From NCBI GenBank assembly GCA_018814465.1, contig JAHIZR010000060.1, positions 1 through 32,114 of the forward strand: a stretch of DNA of 32,114 nucleotides. The letters run 5' to 3'. The notes below the pieces were generated by a model. It made no database searches. It worked only from the letters and a program-made list of their open reading frames with translations, and was not told the origin of the DNA. Below are positions 25,517-32,114 of this stretch, piece after piece. How positions within the stretch are numbered: position 1 is the stretch's first letter; each line of letters begins with the position of its first letter. Made by a program: the position numbers and the translations under genes. The stretch is from a bacterium (GTDB lineage Bacteria; Electryoneota; RPQS01).

Positions 25517-25658
25517 TCCGGCGCGATAGAAGAGCTTGAATTTCGGTGGGAACGCTGATAAGATAAGGATAAGTTCGCAGAGTCGCTATTGCTATATCAA
25601 ATTCCCTCGTAAGTCGCTCCTGTCCAATAAGTAAGGAGGGTTTTAAACGTTTCATAGC

Positions 25659-25687
25659 TTGACTGGAGCCTAAAAATGTTTTATCTT
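25659..25687 (+). promoter_or_regulatory. Promoter of the giant FN3 gene
   Basis: TTGACT and TATCTT are 17 bases apart. This repeats the pattern seen at 17317 and 19630. The expected start is near 25694, giving an unusually long leader of about 255 bases. Confidence 0.55.
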
Positions 25688-25693
25688 ACATTT

Positions 25694-25949
25694 ACTATTC
25701 CTTTTCTGCGCGCCTGCGCGATTTTTTCGATTTCTAAATAATTAATAATAAAAACCATGCCAAGGTACTGAGCCAAGCGGAGCCGACCGGAGCCGACCGG
25801 AGCTACTCGCCGTATTTTGTGTATCGGCGAATAGCGGTTGGTTAGTTTATGGTAACTTCAATACTGCTCTCGGTTTATACCGCTGTCAGTTCCGATGGTT
25901 CCACACCCAAGCCGGTTCAAGTGGATTGGTCTCTTGAGGAGGAGAACAA
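25694..25949 (+). promoter_or_regulatory. Long 5' leader of the giant FN3 gene
   Basis: No ORF is seen here. Near its start are a short GC hairpin (CGCG-CCTG-CGCG, 25709-25720) and a run of six T. Then come three tandem decamers AGCC(A/G)A(G/C)CGG (25771-25800) and a hairpin TCGCCG/CGGCGA (25807-25830). The leader ends with AGGAGG about seven bases before the ATG. I compared it by eye with c-di-GMP (GEMM) riboswitches and found no match. A structured regulatory leader is plausible. Confidence 0.4.
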
Positions 25950-28900
25950 ATGATACGAATGAAAAGTCTTTGGATTATCGCCTGTATGCTGGCGCTCGCG
26001 ACGGGCATGGCTTTCGGCCAGGGCGCGGTTTTTAATTTTGTCTGGACGGATGTAAACAGTCCTGGATGGTATGAACTCACCTATTGTGATACGCCTCCCG
26101 AGTGGGATGTTGTCCTGCAGGACGGAACTCCGGTCCGCCTTATGAAGGACCGTGACAACAGCGGTACTACAGGTCTATCTTATTCTCCTGCTGATACTGT
26201 CTGCACGATTGGTACACTCGGTGTTCAAGGCGAAGTGACAATCAATGAGTTTGTCTTCAATTCCGCCACCATCCCCCGCGCTTTGGGCAGCTTTCTATCC
26301 CCGTACATTCAATACATGGGTGGCGTCCCCGCGTTCCAGCCTGTATATTTGTTAGTGGGGTGCTATGACACTACCGGAGTGGATTCTGTCTTTGTGCCGA
26401 TGTGGGCTTCGTGTGATTTCTTGTTTTCTTCCGGTCCTTCTCAAGAAATTATTTCGTGTCCTAATGACGGCGCGTTTGGCCGCCCCTGCTGGACTCGTGT
26501 GGGCTGCTGTGAGCCGCCGCCGTCGTGCGAAGCCGTGCAAGACAGTCTTGTGAGGGGATTTGAAGCGTCGACCACGGATTGTGATTCCATTCGCATGACG
26601 TGGGATGCTTACGATTCCACTGCCACCGCGGCTTTGGGGTATGACGGTGTGGATTCGCTGATCATCAAGCGGGCCGGAACAAAGATCGGAAGCGTGCCAT
26701 GGTGGGCGACATATTTCGCACACTATCCTCCCGCCGAACAAACCTACTATGATTTCACGATCCAAGTGAAAAGATACTGCTCTGAGACGCTGCTATCGGA
26801 AGCCGATACATCACGGGGAATCATGCCGCGATATCCATCGGGTACCCCTGTCCTGCAGGACGCGAGCGATAGTTATTGCGATTCGGTTGTCTGTTACTAT
26901 GACATGCCAGCCGGCACTCCACAGGGCTGGGATTCCACCGCGCTCTTGCGCAACGGCCTAATCGTGACATACGCACCGGAGGGCTTCGGAGGCCAGACCG
27001 GCATCAGAATTGTACATTATAATGCGCCGATCGGTCCGGCGAACTATACGGTCGCCGGCTGGAACCATACTTGCGGCATTGGCGCGCAGTCGAACGCCTC
27101 GTCCGGTGAAGCGGGCGGTGCGCCGCCGGAAGTGCAGAATGTGAACGCGAGTGACAGCGACTGCACGCATCCGACCTATGTATCGATTACCTGGACTGAT
27201 TTGAACGTAAATGAAACGGGCTACCGGGTGTATCGCGATGGAAATCGAATTGGTCCATTGCTTTCTGCCAACGCAAATTCCTACTACGATTATAGCGGCG
27301 CTGCAGGACAACCCTATTCCTATTCAGTGCGCGCGTTCAGTGCCTGTGATTCGAGCCAGACGGTAACGCCGAACACTGGCACGCTGCCGGTACTGCCGCC
27401 GCAAGTGACGGGTTTCGCGGCATCGGATACGCTCTGCGACATGATCCGTCTTACTTGGAACGATGTGTCGGACGAGACGGGCTATGCGGTGATCAAGTCT
27501 GCGCCTGCGCTGGCGGAGACGGTTTATGTCGGACCGAATACGACGCAGTATGATGTAGTCGGAACATTTGGCACTACGACCATTGTGCCGCTAACGGCAT
27601 ACACTTTCAAGGTGGCGGCGGGGAATGCGTGTGGTTTTGGAACGGCCAGTACGACCAATACGGGCACGCTGCAGCGCAGGCCGAACCCGGTGACGAATCT
27701 TCTGCCGGGGACAAGCACATGTAATTATGCGAGGATCACGTGGAGCCAGACCGGCATTTCGAATGAGAAGGGTTTTAAGATTTATCGCGATGCAGTGGAG
27801 ATTGACACGGCAAATATAGACGCAACCTTCTACAACGACACAAATGCAACGCCGGGAGTGGCGCACAACTACACCGTAGCGGCTTATAACCAGTGTGGCG
27901 ATACGACGGCTGTGGGGCCGGTAGCGGCAACCAGACTCGCGCCGCCGGATGCTCCGACGACTTTTAATGCGACAGACGCCGAGTGCGGGATGGTCACGTG
28001 TACGTGGGACGATGTGGCCGATGAAACCGGGTATACGGTCTACCGGGATGATGGCGCTGCGCGAACCGTGACGACTTTCCCCGTCAATCCGAATATTACA
28101 ACTTATAACGACGTAACCGCACAAGCGGGCGAGGTGTACACCTATTGGGTAACGGCAACGAATGCCTGCGGGGAGAGCGACAGCAGTAATTTCGATGACG
28201 GCGCGCTGCTGCCGCTGCCGGGACAGCCGGTGATTGCGTCGAGCGACGTGGACTGCGATTCGGTTTATTTCTGCTGGAATTATCTTACGGAAGTGGATTC
28301 CTTCAATGTCTTCGATGACGGTGTTTATATCGGTACGACAACCGATACTTGCTTCGCCTATGCTCCGACCGACAGCCTTGACCATTTTTATCAGGTGGTC
28401 GCTTACAACGACTGCGGCAATGGCGACAGCTCGCTGGTGACGACGCTGGCGAGACTGGGTCTGCCGGGAATGCCCACCGGATTCGGCACGATGCAAGGCT
28501 ACAACTGCGACAATGTGACGTTGATTTGGATGGGAGACGCCTACGGACACGATGGATTCCTGATCTATGAAGGGGCGCTGCTGCGAGCGACTTTAGGTCC
28601 GACGGATACGTTCTGGGTGGATGACACAATCGCTCCCGGTGAATGGAGAGCATACTGGCTGAAGGTATTCAACGCCTGCGATACAATTGCTTACAGCGAG
28701 GTGGCCGGTCAGCGTTTGGCGCCGCCCGTCATGGTGGAAGATGTTGCGGCAACAGACGATATCTGCGCACAGGTGACGATTACCTGGACCGATCCGAACG
28801 ACACGGAAGAAGGCTTCCAGATCGTGCGCGATGACATGATTGCGCGCACCGTGGATACGGTCGCGACCATTACCGATCCGGATGCCGTAACCTATGATGA

Positions 28901-31900
28901 CCTGACCGCTTCATCGGGAACTTGGTATGAGTATACCGTGTTTGCCTATAACGAATGCGGATTGAGCGATCCCAGCGAAGCGGACAGCGGAGTCGTGCTG
29001 CCGCTGCCGGACGCGGTGACCGGATTCACGGTTGCTGAGCAGTGCAGTCTACTCTGGTTCGGTTGGGATGTTTCGGAGTTTGCAGAGTATTACCAAGTCT
29101 ACAGAGATCTTGGCGAATTAGTTGCCACGGTAACTGATACCTTATATGGAACGACGGATCTCGGTCAGCATAACTGGCATGTGATCCCGCAAAATACCTG
29201 CGGTTTGGGCGTGTCCTCAGATACCTTGAATCGAACCGCGTTAACGGCACCGCTGGCGATTGATGACCTGCTGGCGAATGATGACGGCGGTGCAAGAACG
29301 CAGGTTGACAACTGCGATCACGTGACGCTGACCTGGACCGATCCGGCGAATGCGGATACGATCTTTATCTATCGCGACGCCACGCAGATTGATTATGTGC
29401 TCTTCGGAGTGGAGACGTATACCGATGACCTGCTGGCTCCGGCGGATTATGAGTACTATGTCATCGCGAATAACGAATGCGGCGCAACGGGCGAATCCAA
29501 TCACGTCAATGCGACGGTGTACCCGCCGCCGACGGCTCCGACGAATGTCGTTGCTTCCGACACATCATGCGCGCAGGTTTATATTACATGGGATGCGGCG
29601 ACGGGAACGTTTGATGAATACATTATCTATGCGGATAGCGTAGAAATCAATCGTGTGTTTGCCGGCACGACCGCACTCTTCCACACGACTGCCATTCCCG
29701 GTGACACGGCGCTCTATCAAGTCTCAGCCTACGATGATGTCTGCGGTGAATCCGAGTATTCCGCAGGTGATGAGGGAACTCGTCTTGAAGGTCCGTCGAT
29801 TCCGGCGGACGTAGCCGCGTCGGATGATCTTTGCGATATGATCACCGTGACTTGGACGGCGTCCACCGGTACTTTCACGGAATACCGTATCTATCGGGAT
29901 GGAACGCTGGTCGGAACGGTTGACGGAGCGACGACGACATTCGATGATGATACGTTGTCGGCTTCAGGAACCTACAGCTATACGATTACGGCTTGGAGTG
30001 CCGAGTGCGGCGAGACAGCGGATTCCGATCCGGATGACGGTACGATGCTGCCGCAGATGGGTCAGGCGACCGGCTTGACGGCTTCCATGGATGACTGCGA
30101 TGGTGTTGTGTTGAATTGGGACGCGTATGAAGGCGCAGACGAGTATTATGTCTATCGTGAAGGCACCGCAATCGATACCGTTGACACAAATGAAGCGTTT
30201 GACGACGATGTGGTACGCGGCGTGACTCATTCGTATACTGTCAGTGCGGTTAACCGCTGCAACGAGGGAACGCAATCCGAAGCAGCGAATGGAATGCGTA
30301 AGGACTTCCCGGCCGCGATTACCAACCTGACGGCGAGCGATACACTCTGTGATGAAATCTGTCTCGAATGGGATGATGTCGAAGAAGAGACCGGATATTA
30401 TATCTATCGCGAAACGCTGCTGCTTGACTCGACCGTGATGGATGACGCGGACTTCTGCGATACGACGGTTGTTCCCGGAACGACTTATAATTATGTCGTG
30501 CGAGCGAAGAATGAATGCGGTGAAGGCGATCCTTCCGAGAGTATTCCGGGAGTCGGGATTGCCGGTCTGCTTCCCGTGAGCAATGTGATCACGACGCCAT
30601 CCTGCGATGATGTTACTCTTACATGGGATGACATCGAAGGAGAGACAGGTTATCAGCTCTATTACAGCATTGACGGATCCAATTTCTTAGAATTGGCAAC
30701 CGTTGAAGCGGACGTCGTGACTTACGTTGACACCGCAATCGTCGCCGGAGAGTGCCATGAATATACCGTTGCCGGCATCAACATCTGCGGAGTCGGCGCG
30801 GAATCGAGTGTAGTCGAAGGCTGCCGTAAGGATGTGCCGATTATCGTTCCCAATGTTGTCGCATCGACGACTGTCTGTGATTCGGTTCTGATTTCATGGG
30901 ATGATGTCGGTACCGAAACAAGCTTCGACATTCAAAGAGATTTTGTTGATCTTATAATCGGATTGCCTGCCGACTGCCTGAGCTACTATGATGCGACAGC
31001 AGAACCTAACGTTTCCTATTCCTATGTTGTGCGCGGTGTCAACGAATGCGGTGTAGGTTTCTTCTCCGACGAAGCATTCGGTATGGCGGCGGATATTCCG
31101 GCGCAGGTGCAGAATGTTCAGGCCACATCGGATCAGTGCTCGACCGTGGTGATCACTTGGGATGACCTTCCCGATGAAACCGGCTATTCGATCTCTTATG
31201 GTTCCGATCCCTACACAGGATTGGGAAGCGTTGGTGCGGACGTCACGGAATTCACTGCTGTCGGTTTCGTGGGCGCGGAGAATTTCTCCGTTGTCGCATC
31301 GAATCAGTGCGGTACGAGTATACGGTCCGCGCTGGCACCCGGTGAAGGGTTGGATGTGCCGCCTGTTGTAATGAATCTCGCGTTTACCGTCAATTGCGGA
31401 GCGGTGAATCTGACGTGGGACTTCCCCGCAACGGCGGACAGCTTCAGAGTGTTGCGCAGAGCGGACGGTATCACCGACTTCGATACATTGGCAACCACTC
31501 CGTTGAGCAGTCATTCGGATGAACCGGGTGTCGGGACTTGGGAATACGCGATTCTGGCTCTGAACGAATGCGGTTTTGCCCCTGATATTTCGAATATCGT
31601 CAGTGTGGAAATCATTCCGGCGCTGGATCAGGTGGTTAATTTCACCGCATCGCATGACAGTTGTCATTGTGTTTATCTGTCGTGGGATGATGTCGAGAAT
31701 GAGACTCAATATCAAATCTACTGTGATGCGGAACTGATTGCTACAACAGTGGCGAACAACACGGACACATCTATCTGTGATGGGACTACGCCTTGCAGCT
31801 ATCAAGTAAGAGCCATCAACGAATGTGATGAAGGTCCGTTCTCGGATGCCGTCATCGGTTCGTATGATGTAGAGCCGGAGGCGCCGACGGGTGTAAGCGC

Positions 31901-32114
31901 GTCGGATGATAACTGCGATCACATTATGGTTATCTGGGATCCGGTTGACTTCTGTGACGGTTACCTTGTTTTCTGTGACGACGATTTCGTTGATACTGTT
32001 TTAAGCACAGCCGATGAGTTCTTGGAGCACGATACGACAGCGGGCACCTATGATTATCACGTTGTTGCCTACAACCACTGCGGCAACTCGCCCAATAGCG
32101 CAACCGATTCGGGA
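25950..32114 (+). CDS. Giant secreted FN3-repeat protein with paired cysteines (3' end outside the window)
   Basis: An uninterrupted frame of 2055 codons runs from ATG at 25950 to the right edge. The ORF track omits it because no stop falls inside the window. A signal peptide (LWIIACMLALATGMAFGQ) is followed by a Cys-containing N-terminal region (about 24-200). About 21 FN3-like repeats of 85-95 residues come next, each with the pattern ASD..CD.V.L.W, then GY.VYRD, then Y.V.A.N.CG. Every repeat I can count has both cysteines, one seven residues before the B-strand Trp and one in or near the NxCG motif. It is probably a surface fibre or adhesin. A T9SS tail is expected but not visible. AGGAGG gives a strong ribosome binding site. 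Antisense ORFs listed across this region are shadows. Confidence 0.9.
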   Translation, partial: MIRMKSLWIIACMLALATGMAFGQGAVFNFVWTDVNSPGWYELTYCDTPPEWDVVLQDGTPVRLMKDRDNSGTTGLSYSPADTVCTIGTLGVQGEVTINEFVFNSATIPRALGSFLSPYIQYMGGVPAFQPVYLLVGCYDTTGVDSVFVPMWASCDFLFSSGPSQEIISCPNDGAFGRPCWTRVGCCEPPPSCEAVQDSLVRGFEASTTDCDSIRMTWDAYDSTATAALGYDGVDSLIIKRAGTKIGSVPWWATYFAHYPPAEQTYYDFTIQVKRYCSETLLSEADTSRGIMPRYPSGTPVLQDASDSYCDSVVCYYDMPAGTPQGWDSTALLRNGLIVTYAPEGFGGQTGIRIVHYNAPIGPANYTVAGWNHTCGIGAQSNASSGEAGGAPPEVQNVNASDSDCTHPTYVSITWTDLNVNETGYRVYRDGNRIGPLLSANANSYYDYSGAAGQPYSYSVRAFSACDSSQTVTPNTGTLPVLPPQVTGFAASDTLCDMIRLTWNDVSDETGYAVIKSAPALAETVYVGPNTTQYDVVGTFGTTTIVPLTAYTFKVAAGNACGFGTASTTNTGTLQRRPNPVTNLLPGTSTCNYARITWSQTGISNEKGFKIYRDAVEIDTANIDATFYNDTNATPGVAHNYTVAAYNQCGDTTAVGPVAATRLAPPDAPTTFNATDAECGMVTCTWDDVADETGYTVYRDDGAARTVTTFPVNPNITTYNDVTAQAGEVYTYWVTATNACGESDSSNFDDGALLPLPGQPVIASSDVDCDSVYFCWNYLTEVDSFNVFDDGVYIGTTTDTCFAYAPTDSLDHFYQVVAYNDCGNGDSSLVTTLARLGLPGMPTGFGTMQGYNCDNVTLIWMGDAYGHDGFLIYEGALLRATLGPTDTFWVDDTIAPGEWRAYWLKVFNACDTIAYSEVAGQRLAPPVMVEDVAATDDICAQVTITWTDPNDTEEGFQIVRDDMIARTVDTVATITDPDAVTYDDLTASSGTWYEYTVFAYNECGLSDPSEADSGVVLPLPDAVTGFTVAEQCSLLWFGWDVSEFAEYYQVYRDLGELVATVTDTLYGTTDLGQHNWHVIPQNTCGLGVSSDTLNRTALTAPLAIDDLLANDDGGARTQVDNCDHVTLTWTDPANADTIFIYRDATQIDYVLFGVETYTDDLLAPADYEYYVIANNECGATGESNHVNATVYPPPTAPTNVVASDTSCAQVYITWDAATGTFDEYIIYADSVEINRVFAGTTALFHTTAIPGDTALYQVSAYDDVCGESEYSAGDEGTRLEGPSIPADVAASDDLCDMITVTWTASTGTFTEYRIYRDGTLVGTVDGATTTFDDDTLSASGTYSYTITAWSAECGETADSDPDDGTMLPQMGQATGLTASMDDCDGVVLNWDAYEGADEYYVYREGTAIDTVDTNEAFDDDVVRGVTHSYTVSAVNRCNEGTQSEAANGMRKDFPAAITNLTASDTLCDEICLEWDDVEEETGYYIYRETLLLDSTVMDDADFCDTTVVPGTTYNYVVRAKNECGEGDPSESIPGVGIAGLLPVSNVITTPSCDDVTLTWDDIEGETGYQLYYSIDGSNFLELATVEADVVTYVDTAIVAGECHEYTVAGINICGVGAESSVVEGCRKDVPIIVPNVVASTTVCDSVLISWDDVGTETSFDIQRDFVDLIIGLPADCLSYYDATAEPNVSYSYVVRGVNECGVGFFSDEAFGMAADIPAQVQNVQATSDQCSTVVITWDDLPDETGYSISYGSDPYTGLGSVGADVTEFTAVGFVGAENFSVVASNQCGTSIRSALAPGEGLDVPPVVMNLAFTVNCGAVNLTWDFPATADSFRVLRRADGITDFDTLATTPLSSHSDEPGVGTWEYAILALNECGFAPDISNIVSVEIIPALDQVVNFTASHDSCHCVYLSWDDVENETQYQIYCDAELIATTVANNTDTSICDGTTPCSYQVRAINECDEGPFSDAVIGSYDVEPEAPTGVSASDDNCDHIMVIWDPVDFCDGYLVFCDDDFVDTVLSTADEFLEHDTTAGTYDYHVVAYNHCGNSPNSATDSG

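Noticed and set aside
25771-25800. CRISPR-like tandem repeat
   Set aside because: The repeats are only 10 bases long with no spacers, and no cas gene is present.
25771-25835. c-di-GMP (GEMM) riboswitch in the giant-gene leader
   Set aside because: GC-rich repeats and a hairpin suggested it, but I could not find the conserved core of either known class.
27591-28550. Long minus-strand ORF of 319 residues, and 30894-31922 of 342 residues
   Set aside because: Both are antisense to the continuous giant FN3 frame. Their odd composition (rich in Arg, His, Ile) is typical of shadow frames.

Overview
The window looks like a chromosomal piece of an uncultured bacterium of the Fibrobacteres-Chlorobi-Bacteroidetes (FCB) superphylum. 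Three consecutive secreted proteins end in a type IX secretion (T9SS) sorting tail, with YPNPFN near its start and LIK at the very end. A TonB-dependent receptor is followed by a DUF4249-like lipoprotein, and beta-helix, LVIVD and FN3 repeat proteins are abundant. Several genes have AGGAG-type ribosome binding sites, and several have TTGACT-17-TATNNT promoters, so I do not think it is a typical Bacteroidetes. I cannot name the phylum from sequence alone. No tRNA, rRNA, CRISPR array, phage or intact insertion sequence was seen.

Layout. 1-477: repeat-rich intergenic DNA and the metE leader. 478-3842: metE (cobalamin-independent methionine synthase) and a two-domain universal stress protein. 4165-9150 (minus): a 1661-residue secreted protein with three beta-helix modules. 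9151-9863: AT-rich DNA with a possible Rhs relic. 9864-11851: M32 carboxypeptidase and a small membrane protein. 12099-13364 (minus): a dicarboxylate/cation symporter. 13522-17246: TonB receptor, DUF4249-like lipoprotein and HD-domain hydrolase, closed by a clear terminator. 17379-23224: three T9SS cargo proteins (LVIVD propeller, Asp-box protein, P-domain protein). 23257-24354: hisC-like aminotransferase. 24620-25516 (minus): TolB-like propeller protein. 25950 to the right edge: a giant secreted FN3-repeat protein, missing from the supplied ORF track because it has no stop codon inside the window.

The genes mix housekeeping metabolism (metE, hisC, M32 peptidase, symporter) with a large investment in the cell surface. 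About half of the coding DNA encodes secreted repeat proteins. Several surface genes are monocistronic, with their own near-consensus promoter.

The most unusual feature is in the intergenic DNA. A dispersed, structured element (family A, about 75 bp, eight full copies plus a half copy) folds into a long hairpin with a conserved one-base bulge and compensatory base changes between copies. A shorter relative (family S, three copies) shares its ends. A third family (B) is a double-hairpin terminator. All A and S copies lie in the same orientation and only between genes. The second main point is the giant FN3 protein, in which all 21 visible repeats carry the same pair of cysteines.
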